From: Belnapia rosea
GTDB taxonomy: Bacteria > Pseudomonadota > Alphaproteobacteria > Acetobacterales > Acetobacteraceae
Reading direction: 5' to 3'
Length of the DNA: 64,000 nucleotides
Assembly: GCF_900101615.1 (NCBI RefSeq)
Contig: NZ_FMZX01000009.1
Span: 62,001 to 126,000 of the forward strand
Shown here: positions 46,601 to 54,918 of the stretch, one piece after another
Layout of the letters: each line of letters starts with the position of its first letter
Position numbering within the stretch: the stretch's first letter is position 1
The notes under the pieces: generated by a model
The model's input: only the letters and a program-made list of their open reading frames with translations
The model's database searches: none
What the model was told of the DNA's origin: nothing
Made by a program: the position numbers and the translations under genes

Positions 46601-49600
46601 CGAGGGCCGCGCCGGTCTGGATGTTGGTGCGGCCGGTATAGGTGCTGGTGCCCGCCAGGGCCTGCGTGCCGCCGGCGACGGTGACGCCGCCGCTGCCGTC
46701 GATGCCGCCGGCGAAGGTCTCGCCCGCATTGGTCAGCGTCAGCGTCTGGCCGCCGAGCGCGACCTGGCCGTTGCCGGAGAGGCTGGCGACCGAGGCGCCC
46801 GCCGCGGTGGCCGAGATGTCGAACAGGCCATCGGCGGTGACGCCCGAGGCAGCGAGGTTGCCGTTGCCGACCAGCACCAGCCCCGCGCCGAGGCGGATGT
46901 CGGTGCGGCCGGTATAGGTGTTGGTGCCCGCCAGGGCCTGCGTGCCGCCGGCGACGGTGACGCCGCCGCTGCCGTCGATGCTGCCGGCGAAGGTCTCGCC
47001 CGCATTGGTCAGCGTCAGCGTCTGGCTGCCGAGCGCCACCTGGCCGTTGCCGGAGAGGCTGGTGACCGAGGCGCCCGCCGCGGTGGCGGAGATGTCGAGC
47101 AGACCGTCGGCGGCGACGCCCGAGGAGGCGGCGATGCTGCCGTTGCCCGTAAGGGCGAGGCCGGCGCCAGTTTGGATGGCGGTGCGGCCGGTATAGGTGT
47201 TGGTGCCCGCCAGGGCCTGCGTGCCGCCGGCGACGGTGATGCCGCCATTGCCGCTGATGCCGCCGGCGAAGCTCTCGCCCGCATTGGTCAGCGTCAGCGT
47301 CTGGCTGCCGAGTGCCACCTGGCCGTTGCCGGAGAGGCTGGCGACCGCCGCACCCGCCGAAGTGGGCGAGATGTTGAGCAGGCCATCGACAGTGACGCCC
47401 GAGGAGGCGGCGATGCTGCCGCCGCCGCTCAGGCTGAGGCTGGCGCCGGCCTGGATGGCGGTGCGGCCGGTATAGGTGTTGGTGCCGCTCAGCGCCTCGG
47501 CGCCGCCGGCGATGGTGAGGCCGCCGCTGCCGCCGATGCTGCCGGCGAAGAGGCCGCGCGCATTGGTCAGCGTCAGCGTGCGGTCGCCGAGCGCCACCTG
47601 GCCGTTGCCCGCCAGGCTGACGAGCGAGGCGCCGGCATTCGTCGCCACGATGTCGAGCAGGCCGTTGACCGTCACGGTCGAGGAGTTGGCGATGCCACCC
47701 TCGCCGGCCAGCAGCAGGGCCGCGCCGCTGTTGACCAGCGTCGTGCCCGCATAGGTGTTCGCCGCCGTCAGGGTCAGGCGGCCATTATGCCCGCCGCCGC
47801 CGACGACGAGGGAGCCGTTGGACAGCACGCCGGTCAGCACGGCATCGCTGGCCGCGTTGCCGTTCGCCTTGACGAGGATGGTGCCGACGCCGCCATTCAG
47901 GTCGATGTCGTTGGTGAGGGTGACGCGACCATCAGAGAAGTCGGAGCCGAAGAGCAACGCCCGGCCGGTCGGCACGAAGCTGTCGGTGGCCCAGCTGATG
48001 CCGAGGCCCTCGTTCAGCGTCACCGTCAGGTCGCCGCCGCGCGCGGCGAAGCCGCCGGAACCGATCCAGTTGACCCGGCCGTTCTCCGGGCCGAGGAAGC
48101 GGGCGAAGCTGCCGCTGGTCTCGAACACGCCGCCGTTGAAGGTGAGATTGCTGTCGCTGCCGAGGCCGACGCCGTCGGTCGCTCGCAGCACGCCGCCGTT
48201 CAGGACGGTGGCGCCGGAATAGGTGTTGGTGCCGTTGAAGATGACGAGGCCGCTGTTGATCGACAGCCCCGCGCCACTGGTCGGCCCGCCCTCGGCCGGC
48301 CCGTAATCCTTCGGCTTCGTCGTGTCCGAGATGGCACCGTTGAAGGTGATGACGTGACCGGCGCCCGGGTTGAGGATCACGGTCGAGCCGGCCATCATGA
48401 AGAGATCGGCACCGGCGCTGTCGCCCGCGCCGCCCCTGTTCTGGCTGCTGCCGCCGATGGCGTTGTTGCCCGAGAAGTAGGCATCCCCGGTGATGAGGAG
48501 GGTGCCGCCCTCACGCACGAAGATGCCGCCGCCGAGGCCGGCGCCGCCGCCGCCGCCGAGCGAGTTCGGGGCGCTCTGGCCCGTGCCGTTGCTGCCAACG
48601 CCGCCGCCGAAGCCGGCCATGCCGCCGGCGCCCGCGGCGCCGCGAAGGTCGCCGTAGCCGCCATCGCCGCCGCGGCCGCCGCCGGCGCCGAAGCCGCCCA
48701 TGCCGCCCGCGCCGCCGGCGCCACCGATGCCGTCGCGGGCCGCGCCGCCACCGGCACCACCATTGCCGCCCGCGCCACCGGCACCGCCGCCGGCGCCGAA
48801 GCCGCCGACGCCGCCATCGCCACCGGCGCCGCCGTCGCCGCCAAGGCCGACCTGGCCCCGGTTGTTGGCCGAGTTCCAGTCCGCCAGCGCGGCGCTGGCG
48901 AGGCCGAGCGCGGTGCCGGCATCCGCCACATCGATCGTGGCCTGCACGATCTCGAGCGCGCTGGTGCCGCAGAGGTTGGCGGTGAGGGGATTGGCGCAGG
49001 CCGCCACATTGGCGGCATAGGCATTGGCCAGCGCCAGGCCAACGGAGGTGACGGTGAGCGAGGCGGTCGCCACTGCCGCCTCGAGGGTCGGGTTGTTGCT
49101 CCAGCCTTCCTGGCCATTGCCGCCGCGGCCGCCCGTGCCGCCCAGGCCGGCCCCGGAGTCGCCGGCGCGGCCATAGGTGCCCGGCAGGCCGTTGCCGTTG
49201 CCGTCGCCGACGAGGTTGCGGTTGTCCTCCCAGGTGAAGCCGGCCGCGCCGGTCGCGGCGGGCCCGGGCACCGGCATGCCGTTGAGGACGCCGCCCGTCA
49301 GCGCGGTGGTGCCGCCGAGGCCGCCGACCGCGCTGTTGCCGATGATGTTGACGTTGTTCAGCGTCGCGCTGGCGCCGCTATTGATGAAGATGGCGCCGCC
49401 CATGCCGGCGCCGCCGCCGCTGCCGGCGCCCCCGACCGTGCGGAAATTCAGCAGGCTGCCGTTGTTGATGGTCAGCGAACCGCTCTGCACCATGTAGCCG
49501 CCGGTGCGGCCGCCATTGATGGTGCCGGTCAGGGTCTGGTTGCCGGTGAGGATCTGCTGGCTCAGGGCGGGGTTGCTTCCCCCGATGGTGGCAACGACCG

Positions 49601-49661
49601 GCAGGGCTGCAATGGACGTCATTGCAGCATAACGACGGACGCGATTTCGATGTCGCTTCAT
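43662..49661 (-). CDS. Autotransporter with repeat-rich passenger (type Va secretion)
   Basis: A 1999-residue surface protein. It has an export signal (cleavage about residue 35, after NPALS), a beta-helical passenger, and a C-terminal autotransporter beta-barrel (about residues 1700-1999) ending FTGGLRFAW with a terminal aromatic as required for BAM insertion. Passenger features are a glycine-rich block at about residues 272-360 resembling PGRS repeats, and a central region of passenger-associated repeats with the motif NTYTGRT. Only two cysteines occur, both in one loop. Adhesion or biofilm formation is the usual role of such proteins. The gene stands alone with its own terminator. Confidence 0.93.
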   Translation of the reverse strand: MKRHRNRVRRYAAMTSIAALPVVATIGGSNPALSQQILTGNQTLTGTINGGRTGGYMVQSGSLTINNGSLLNFRTVGGAGSGGGAGMGGAIFINSGASATLNNVNIIGNSAVGGLGGTTALTGGVLNGMPVPGPAATGAAGFTWEDNRNLVGDGNGNGLPGTYGRAGDSGAGLGGTGGRGGNGQEGWSNNPTLEAAVATASLTVTSVGLALANAYAANVAACANPLTANLCGTSALEIVQATIDVADAGTALGLASAALADWNSANNRGQVGLGGDGGAGGDGGVGGFGAGGGAGGAGGNGGAGGGAARDGIGGAGGAGGMGGFGAGGGRGGDGGYGDLRGAAGAGGMAGFGGGVGSNGTGQSAPNSLGGGGGAGLGGGIFVREGGTLLITGDAYFSGNNAIGGSSQNRGGAGDSAGADLFMMAGSTVILNPGAGHVITFNGAISDTTKPKDYGPAEGGPTSGAGLSINSGLVIFNGTNTYSGATVLNGGVLRATDGVGLGSDSNLTFNGGVFETSGSFARFLGPENGRVNWIGSGGFAARGGDLTVTLNEGLGISWATDSFVPTGRALLFGSDFSDGRVTLTNDIDLNGGVGTILVKANGNAASDAVLTGVLSNGSLVVGGGGHNGRLTLTAANTYAGTTLVNSGAALLLAGEGGIANSSTVTVNGLLDIVATNAGASLVSLAGNGQVALGDRTLTLTNARGLFAGSIGGSGGLTIAGGAEALSGTNTYTGRTAIQAGASLSLSGGGSIAASSGVTVDGLLNISPTSAGAAVASLSGNGQVALGSQTLTLTNAGESFAGGISGNGGITVAGGTQALAGTNTYTGRTAIQTGAGLALTGNGSIAASSGVAADGLLDISATAAGASVTSLSGNGQVALGSQTLTLTNAGETFAGSIDGSGGVTVAGGTQALAGTNTYTGRTDIRLGAGLVLVGNGNLAASGVTADGLFDISATAAGASVASLSGNGQVALGGQTLTLTNAGETFAGGIDGSGGVTVAGGTQALAGTSTYTGRTNIQTGAALALLGTGSIAASSGVTADGLFDISATTAGASVTSLSGNGQVALGEQTLTLTNAGEAFAGSIGGSGGVTVAGGTETLSGTNTYTGRTDIRLGAGLVLTGSGSVAASSGVVADGLFDISATTAGASVTSLSGSGQVALGGQTLTLTNAGETFAGSIGGSGGLAVSGGTQSLAGVNGYTGRTTIQAGAGLVLTGNGSIASSSGIATDGLFDISATTAGASITSLSGSGQVALGGQTLTLTNAGETFVGSIGGAGGLAITGGTQTLAGLNTYGGGTLVSNAVLVIGNDAAMGAPTGNLTLQNGTLRASTGFSSARDITLVGNGTVDTNRQQVQLGGSLGGTGGLTAAGGGVLTLSGVNTYAGGTRIIEATTLAVASDAALGAASGGVAIGNGKLVALGDLRTTRAITVNTDGAIDSNGHAVSLEGPVTMVVDQNETLAFTGTSRVIGPLTLTAQGLTVDANATLRGTGVVTTSTEVLGTLAPGNSPGTLTFTAPLTLAAGSTLALDIDGTGTGTGAGNYSRVLVQGAGSSFTAGGTLRPILRGITGDATNAFTPSVGQSFQVVQSDNGINGSFRGLVQPTDGLLNGSRFDALYGSNAITLYVTPTSYANLVPFGVGLTRNQTSTGQALDALRPAAGVRTDAATTDALGTLFSLTPSAMPTAFDHLAPTIYGDALIAGVERSRLFGGAVAEQAAARRGDTVTPGLGSARGASGITAWATGLGQNARFGAAGGTSFHTSSGGAAVGADMRLNAGFLAGAAVGYSGGRTTSRATGASADVEMLHMVAYGGWTHGRFFVDGQFGLNHADVTTRRNLGVFRMQARGKGDGWGVNTEIQIGARYELAGWRLQPSLGLRYDELGRDQLTETGGGALALTVRSDELSSLRSMAGARVERRFDLGNGYRLTPTGRLFWTHELADVTTSTTAAFANTNAAMRTASAKSGRDGAIVGVGANLDLPNGLMAYVNYNAQIRDNTTAQAFTGGLRFAW
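45805..47754 (-). repeat. Seven tandem 279-bp (93-codon) repeats in the autotransporter passenger
   Basis: Successive NTYTGRT-type motifs are spaced 279 bases apart across seven intervals (boundaries near 46083, 46362, 46641, 46917, 47196, 47475). One interval is 276 bases because a single codon is missing in the SIAASSGV stretch (NLAASGV instead). Each unit runs LTLTNAGE-FAG-I-GSGG-TVAGGT--LAGTNTYTGRT, then a SIAASSGV-TADGLFDIS stretch and ASVTSLSGNGQVALG. Central units are closest; flanking ones diverge, the pattern of unequal recombination within an array. Confidence 0.9.
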
Positions 49662-50112
49662 GACCTACCAACGATTTATTGCGGCGAGGCCACACCTGTA
49701 ACCAACCCTCGATTAACCATTTATGCGCGGTATGATTGTATGCAGTTGGGAACCGAAGCTGTTGCCCAAAAGCCACAGCAATCATCTCTTACATTTCCAA
49801 ATCTTCACGTGAGCGTGGCCATCGCTGCCAGCCTGTGGAGCGGCCACCCCGATGCCGCAGGTGCAGCGAGATTCCATGGATGGGCTGACGCCACGCAGAA
49901 CGCCCAGCTTTGCCGCGCACCAGGGGCGGAGCGGAGCCGCCTTGGGAGTGCAGGGCATTCCTCCCCTATCCGCCCTTCGCAGGACTGCGAAGGGAACTGA
50001 CGTCGGCGCTGTACAGCCCCTCAGAGGGCAGCCGGGCCAACTCTCCGTCCAGCGACGCGTTCCTGGCCGCTCGGGGCATCGAGCCTCATCTAGCCCATCT
50101 GTCAGGAGGAGC
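49662..50112. other. Divergent regulatory region between autotransporter and SGNH hydrolase genes
   Basis: No gene is supported in these 451 bases. The first ~150 bases are clearly poorer in GC than the surroundings (runs such as ATTTATTG, TTAACCATTTATG), as expected for the autotransporter promoter and leader. I could not assign -35 and -10 boxes with standard spacing. Closer to the hydrolase gene lies a perfect 10-base inverted repeat. Confidence 0.6.
49973..49994. promoter_or_regulatory. Perfect 10-base inverted repeat upstream of the SGNH hydrolase gene
   Basis: CCCTTCGCAG and its exact reverse complement are separated by GA. The element is 119 bases before the hydrolase start, within the divergent region. 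It could be an operator for a dimeric regulator or a transcript-end hairpin; no T-tract follows. Confidence 0.35.
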
Positions 50113-50877
50113 ATGACAACCGCTCCACGAATTCCCGGCTGGCCTCGCCGGATGGCGCTCGGCATGACGGCAACGGGCGGCCTGGCGGCTTGTGCAGGCC
50201 CCGCCAGCACGCAGGCGGTGGCGACGCAGTCGCCGGGCCATGTCGTCCTCCTGGGCGATTCCGTTCTCGACAATGCAGGCTACCTGCGGGGAGGAGGGCC
50301 TGACATCGCCGCCCAGCTCGGCATGCGCTTGCCGCCGGGCTGGCGAGCGACGCTTCTCGCCAGAGGCGGATCCGTTACGGCGGATGTAGCAGGCCAGCTT
50401 GGCCGGCTGCCGCGCGATGCCACACACCTTGTGATCAGCGCCGGTGGAAACGATGCCGGCCGGCAGGAGGCCGTGCTGGGGGAGCCGGCGGGGAGCGTGG
50501 CCGAAGGCCTTGCCCGCATCGCAGCCATCCGGGAGGCATTCGCCCGGGACTACCGGACAATGCTCGATGCGGCGCGGGGATCGTCCCTGCCCATCGCTGT
50601 CTGCACGATCTACGACCCGCGCTTCCCCGACCCCGGACGCCGCAGGCTGGCTGTCGTAGCCCTCGCCGCCTTCAATGACGTCATCACGCGCGAGGCCTTC
50701 GCGAGAGACCTGCCAGTCATCGACCTGCGGCTGGTCTGCAATGCTGATGAGGACTTCGCCGCGCCGACAGGGCCGGCGATACGGGGCGGCGCCAAGATCG
50801 TGGCTGAGATTGCCGCATGGGCTGCCAGGCGAGGTCCGGCGATTCGCCGTTCCGAGGTATTCGCCGGTGGCAGCTAA
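50113..50877 (+). CDS. SGNH/GDSL hydrolase family protein, exported
   Basis: A 254-residue predicted esterase-type SGNH hydrolase. An N-terminal export signal (RRMALGMTATGGLAACAG) contains a possible lipobox cysteine. Block I is VVLLGDSVLDNAGY with the nucleophile serine, and block III is ISAGGNDAG. The usual C-terminal DxxH block is replaced by APTGPAIRGGAKI, so the histidine is not obvious. The ATG at 50113 is preceded by AGGAGGAGC, which decides the start against a frame opening at 49852. Confidence 0.8.
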   Translation: MTTAPRIPGWPRRMALGMTATGGLAACAGPASTQAVATQSPGHVVLLGDSVLDNAGYLRGGGPDIAAQLGMRLPPGWRATLLARGGSVTADVAGQLGRLPRDATHLVISAGGNDAGRQEAVLGEPAGSVAEGLARIAAIREAFARDYRTMLDAARGSSLPIAVCTIYDPRFPDPGRRRLAVVALAAFNDVITREAFARDLPVIDLRLVCNADEDFAAPTGPAIRGGAKIVAEIAAWAARRGPAIRRSEVFAGGS

Positions 50878-51017
50878 CCCGTCAGCCGGGCATGAACGGC
50901 GTGCTCTGGCCAGCCAATCGAGTGGCCAGAATTTCCGCCATCAACCTCTCCAGGCTGAACCTCCCTGCCCTGGCCACCTGATACGCGGCAGGCCCATCAT
51001 GGGCGAGGAGGGGTCCC

Positions 51018-52043
51018 TCAGGAAGGCGACACCACATCGCGCCCCGCAGCCGCGGCGATCTCCATGAGAAGCCGTGCTTCTTGCCCCAGGTAGCGCGGCG
51101 AGAAGTGGAAAGGCTCGATACGACGGACGCCGGCCTCCCGTGCGATTTCGCCAGCCGCACGGGTCGTCAGGTGCTGGCGATCCAGGGCCAAATGGGCATC
51201 CGCCGCAGCGAAAGGTGCCTCGATGAACAGGATATCGGCGCCGCGCGCCAAGGCGATGGCGGCGGCGCGGTTCGCCGGCATATCGGAAAGATCCGTGAGA
51301 TAGGCCATGCGCTGCCCCGGCGTTACGCTGACGAGGTCGCGCAATGCGCCGAGCGGCAGCACGGAGGCACTCTGCATCCCGGAGGCATGCTCATAGACCG
51401 GGACCGGATGATCATCCGCCCGCCCTTCGGCCACGGCCGCCTTGAGGCCAGCCAGCCATGGGCCGGCCGTCAGCCGGCGCTCTTCCAGCCTGGTCGGCCA
51501 GACGTTGATATGCTTCGCTTCCTCCAGCGCGAAGCCGAGGCAGGCGGTGCCATGATCCAGCACTGCGGCACGCAGCCGCAACGGCCCTTGTCGTAGCACG
51601 GTGCCGTCCCGTGTCGCCGGAAGGGCCGGCAGCGCCTCGGCCTGAAAGCCACCATGCAGCCGGAGCCGGGCACGTGGCCAGGCTGCGGCCGTGGTCACCT
51701 CCGTGACCTCGAACACCAGGTCGGCCGGAATGCGGTCGGCGAGGTTCCAGGTATAGGCCTGCAGACGGTGAAACAGACGCTGCGTGAAACCCTCGGGCCC
51801 GATGACGGTCAGGCGCTTGTCCCGCCCGATCAACAGCCGCAACAAGCGGTCGAAGCCGGCCCAGTGATCCATATGGGCATGCGATATCGCCACCACCTCC
51901 AGCCGCAGCAGATGGCGCGGCGTGAGGGTTGAAAGATCGCCGCAATCCAGCAGGACCGCACCGGATTGATGCAGGACCTCCACATAGACGCCCGGATCGC
52001 CGGTCCGGCCGTTCAGCAGGCGTGGATGCAGGGTTGCTCGCAT
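51018..52043 (-). CDS. RNase Z-like metallo-beta-lactamase fold hydrolase
   Basis: A 341-residue MBL-fold protein. The metal-binding motif is SHAHMDHWAGF, further ligands are suggested by VLDHGT, YLTDLSDMP and the C-terminal PFHFSPRY. DCGDLSTLTP in place of the RNase Z box DCGEGTQ, and the shape of the motif order, resemble RNase Z/ElaC relatives. True tRNA 3'-processing activity cannot be assumed because the exosite is not obvious. It converges on the SGNH gene 140 bases away. Confidence 0.82.
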   Translation of the reverse strand: MRATLHPRLLNGRTGDPGVYVEVLHQSGAVLLDCGDLSTLTPRHLLRLEVVAISHAHMDHWAGFDRLLRLLIGRDKRLTVIGPEGFTQRLFHRLQAYTWNLADRIPADLVFEVTEVTTAAAWPRARLRLHGGFQAEALPALPATRDGTVLRQGPLRLRAAVLDHGTACLGFALEEAKHINVWPTRLEERRLTAGPWLAGLKAAVAEGRADDHPVPVYEHASGMQSASVLPLGALRDLVSVTPGQRMAYLTDLSDMPANRAAAIALARGADILFIEAPFAAADAHLALDRQHLTTRAAGEIAREAGVRRIEPFHFSPRYLGQEARLLMEIAAAAGRDVVSPS

Positions 52044-52242
52044 GCCTGCGGGAGTGCCACGCCTCGCCGGTGGCGTCGAGCCGAGCGGCTACGGCGCTTC
52101 CGGACAGGCACTGCAAGCCATGACGGCGGAGCGGGCGGATGAGTTCGCCACGCATCGTGGCACCGGACAGGCTACATCCTGCCTGCTTGCAATACGGCCA
52201 GGGCAAGCAGGGCCCGAGCCGCGCCCGATATGCGACCGCGGC

Positions 52243-52752
52243 TTAGCCCGTTGCCTGCTCGGCGTCACGGGTATCGGGGTTCGGTGCTGTCGGGTCCGGT
52301 GGCAACGCAGCGGCGGCGGTTCCGCCAGGCGGTGGCGCCGCCGCTGGGCGCCCCTGCTCCTCGGCCGCATGGAAGTCGAACTGGCCGTCATGCGACTGCC
52401 ATTGCTGTACGGTCAGCACCTTCGCCCCGCCCCGGCTTTCATGTGGCCCGTGTACGGTGCCCGCGGCGTGGGTCAGGAAGGCACCGGGACCCAGCGCCTC
52501 CCCCGCCTCGATCAGGTCGCCCTCGAGGATGTAGTGCATCTCCGGCCCGCCCCGGTGGAAATGCGCCGGAATGCGGCTGCCAGCGGGCAGATGGACGATG
52601 GTGGTCACCACGCCCCGCGCCACATCCTGGTTGAGGATCTGGATCAGGAACGACCCGCCGGTCGCGCCCGGGATCTCGAAGGGTACGGCCTCGATGTCCT
52701 TGGCATCCACCATCAATCCCGCCGGGTCCATCGTCTCGTCCATCCTTGTCAC
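52243..52752 (-). CDS. Cupin domain protein
   Basis: A 169-residue single cupin. Motif 1 reads PAHFHRGGPEMHYILEGDLIEAG and motif 2 HAAGTVHGPHES, giving three to four potential metal-binding histidines and a glutamate. The C-terminal ~40 residues are an Ala/Pro-rich tail. Bicupin/auxin-binding-type proteins of this size include dioxygenases and regulatory sugar binders, so no substrate is proposed. A second start codon three codons in is possible. It diverges from the LLM oxidoreductase gene. Confidence 0.85.
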   Translation of the reverse strand: MTRMDETMDPAGLMVDAKDIEAVPFEIPGATGGSFLIQILNQDVARGVVTTIVHLPAGSRIPAHFHRGGPEMHYILEGDLIEAGEALGPGAFLTHAAGTVHGPHESRGGAKVLTVQQWQSHDGQFDFHAAEEQGRPAAAPPPGGTAAAALPPDPTAPNPDTRDAEQATG

Positions 52753-52945
52753 TCGTCGGCGTCAACGCCCCTCCTTCGCGGGAGGTTGCCGCTACGCCCA
52801 CCGTGCCGTACCGGCGCTCCAGCTGGTGCATCGTCAGGCCACTCGCCGGATGGGCCAATCCCGCCATAGCGGAACGTCCAGGCCGATGGCGCAACCGGGC
52901 GAGGTCTCGCAGGTTCCGTTGAGCTTCCACATAGGCATACGAATC

Positions 52946-53917
52946 ATGGCGCTCCCGCCCCGTATCGGGTTTCACGCCTCGCACGAGCAGTTCCCGCCCT
53001 CCGAGTTGTTGGCGCTGGCGCGGCAAGCCGAGCAGGCAGGCTTCGACTGTGCGATGTCCTCCGACCATTTCCGGCCCTGGGGAATGGCACAGGGCCACTC
53101 AGGTTTTGCCTGGTCATGGCTGGGGGCGGCAATGGCATCGACCCGGTTGCCCTTCGGCGTCATCTCGGCACCGGGCTATCGCTATCACCCCGCCATCATC
53201 GCTCAGGGGGCAGCGACCTTGGCCGAGATGTTCCCTGGCCGCTTCTGGCTGGCCCTGGGCAGCGGCCAGCGCCTGAACGAGGACATCACCGGCCTGGCCT
53301 GGCCGGACAAGCCCGAGCGCACCGCCCGCTTGCGCGAATGCGCCGATGTTATCCGCGCCCTGCTCGCGGGTGAGACGGTAACCCATCGCGGCCGCGTCAC
53401 GGTGGTCGATGCGAAGCTCTATAGCCGGCCCGCCCGGCCACCCGCGCTGCTCGGTGCGGCGGTCACCGAAGCGACGGCGGAAGCCGTGGGCGCCTGGGCC
53501 GACGGGCTTCTCACGGTGTCAGCATCCCCGGACCAGATGCGGAAAGTGGTGCAGGCCTTTCGCCGCGGCGGCGGCGAGGGAAAGCGCATGGTCGTGCAGG
53601 TCGCCTTGAATTGGGCACCGACCGAGGAGGAAGCCCTGGCCGGAGCGCATGAGCAATGGCGCACCAACATGATCGGCGGCGATGTGAATTGGGAGCTGCG
53701 CACACCGGAGGAGTTCGATACCGCGACACGGTTCGTGCGGCCCGAGGACATGCATGAGTCCGTCTGGATCTCCTCCGACCTCTGCTGGCACCTTGCCCGC
53801 ATCGCGGAGCTTGCCGAGCTGGGCTTCGAGGAGATCCACCTTCATCAGGTCGGTCGCAACCAGCAGGTATTCATCGACAAATTCGGGGAGCAGGTGCTGC
53901 CCAGGCTGCGTGGGTGA
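52946..53917 (+). CDS. LLM class flavin-dependent oxidoreductase (TIGR03885-like)
   Basis: A 323-residue luciferase-like TIM-barrel protein. It has QAEQAGFDCAMSSDHFRPW, GFAWSWLGAAMASTRLPFGV, and PGRFWLALGSGQRLNED, all typical of the F420/FMN luciferase superfamily. The overall layout recalls the TIGR03885 group, believed to use FMN rather than F420. The substrate is unknown. The ATG at 52946 marks the onset of conservation. The lactonase gene starts 10 bases after its stop codon. Confidence 0.84.
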   Translation: MALPPRIGFHASHEQFPPSELLALARQAEQAGFDCAMSSDHFRPWGMAQGHSGFAWSWLGAAMASTRLPFGVISAPGYRYHPAIIAQGAATLAEMFPGRFWLALGSGQRLNEDITGLAWPDKPERTARLRECADVIRALLAGETVTHRGRVTVVDAKLYSRPARPPALLGAAVTEATAEAVGAWADGLLTVSASPDQMRKVVQAFRRGGGEGKRMVVQVALNWAPTEEEALAGAHEQWRTNMIGGDVNWELRTPEEFDTATRFVRPEDMHESVWISSDLCWHLARIAELAELGFEEIHLHQVGRNQQVFIDKFGEQVLPRLRG

Positions 53918-53927
53918 GGGAGCCGGG

Positions 53928-54809
53928 ATGACCGCCGCAGCTGCGGCATGCGGCACGGCGCGCCTTGTCTGGGCCGCCGGTGCCTGCCTGGGAGAGGGCG
54001 CACTCTGGGACGACCGGACAGGCGAGCTCTGGTGGATCGATATCCAGGGCTGCCGCCTGCATCGGATGGACGAGACGGGCCACACCCGGAGATCATGGGA
54101 CCTGCCGCAGGAGCCAGGCTGCCTGGCGCTCACGGACCATCCCGCGAGGATCATCATAGGGCTACGGACCGGCCTCTTCTTCTTCGATCCCGAGACGGAG
54201 CATCTTGAGTTCCTGGCCGCGCCGGAGGGCCACTCCGCGCGCCACCGCCTGAATGATGGGAAAGTGGACCCCGCCGGACGGTTCTGGTTCGGCACCATGC
54301 ATGTCGATGAGCACCCATCGGAGGGTGCGCTTCATCGCCTGGACGGCCCCCGGCAGCTGACGCGCATCGACGGGCCTTACACCGTTCCGAACGGCCCCGC
54401 CTTCGCTCCGGACGGACGGGTCATGTACTGCGCCGACAGCCCGGCACGCATCATCTATTCCTTCGAGCTGGGCGGTGGAGCCATGCGGAGGCGCGAGTTC
54501 GTTCGCTTCGCCGAGGACGAAGGCTATCCCGACGGGATGACCACGGATGCCGCGGGATGCCTCTGGGTCGCGCATTGGGGTGGCGGTTCCGTATCCCGCT
54601 TTGATCCTGATGGAAGGCGCCTGGCCAGGATCGAGGTACCAGCCGAGAATGTCACGAGCTGCACCTTCGGCGGTGCCGATATGCAGATGCTCTTCATCAC
54701 GACGGCCGGCGGCTCGGGCATTCCCGGCGACGGGACTGCGGGCGGTGTCTATGCGGTCAGAACCGGGGCATCCGGCCTGCCCGCAGGACGAGCTTCGCGA
54801 TTCTCCTGA
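53928..54809 (+). CDS. SMP-30/gluconolactonase/LRE family protein
   Basis: A 293-residue six-bladed beta-propeller lactonase. CLGEGALWDD supplies the metal-binding glutamate, LNDGKVDPAGRFWFGTMH the asparagine and TVPNGPAFAPDGRVMYCADS the second conserved Asn/Asp group; GYPDGMTTDAAGCLWVAHW completes the site. It opens sugar lactones such as gluconolactone or galactonolactone. Together with the neighbouring oxidoreductase and glycosidases it could serve oxidative sugar use; dgoK-dgoA lies 19 kb away. Confidence 0.9.
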   Translation: MTAAAAACGTARLVWAAGACLGEGALWDDRTGELWWIDIQGCRLHRMDETGHTRRSWDLPQEPGCLALTDHPARIIIGLRTGLFFFDPETEHLEFLAAPEGHSARHRLNDGKVDPAGRFWFGTMHVDEHPSEGALHRLDGPRQLTRIDGPYTVPNGPAFAPDGRVMYCADSPARIIYSFELGGGAMRRREFVRFAEDEGYPDGMTTDAAGCLWVAHWGGGSVSRFDPDGRRLARIEVPAENVTSCTFGGADMQMLFITTAGGSGIPGDGTAGGVYAVRTGASGLPAGRASRFS

Positions 54810-54918
54810 CATGCGCCGGCCCATCGATGCGAAGGCCGAGGCTGGGCCCATGCAACGAGGTCCCGGCTGCGCTGTTTCCATGCATGGGGGCCGTCATCGG
54901 CACCGGGGATCTGGAAGC

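Noticed and set aside
43539-50000. 2153-codon plus-strand open frame as a gene
   Set aside because: It is antisense to the autotransporter, whose signal peptide, repeats, barrel and terminator are all convincing. The plus-strand product is low-complexity and lacks any domain.
50882-51160. 92-codon minus-strand frame after the SGNH gene
   Set aside because: It overlaps the 3' end of the MBL gene in another phase and shows no conserved sequence.
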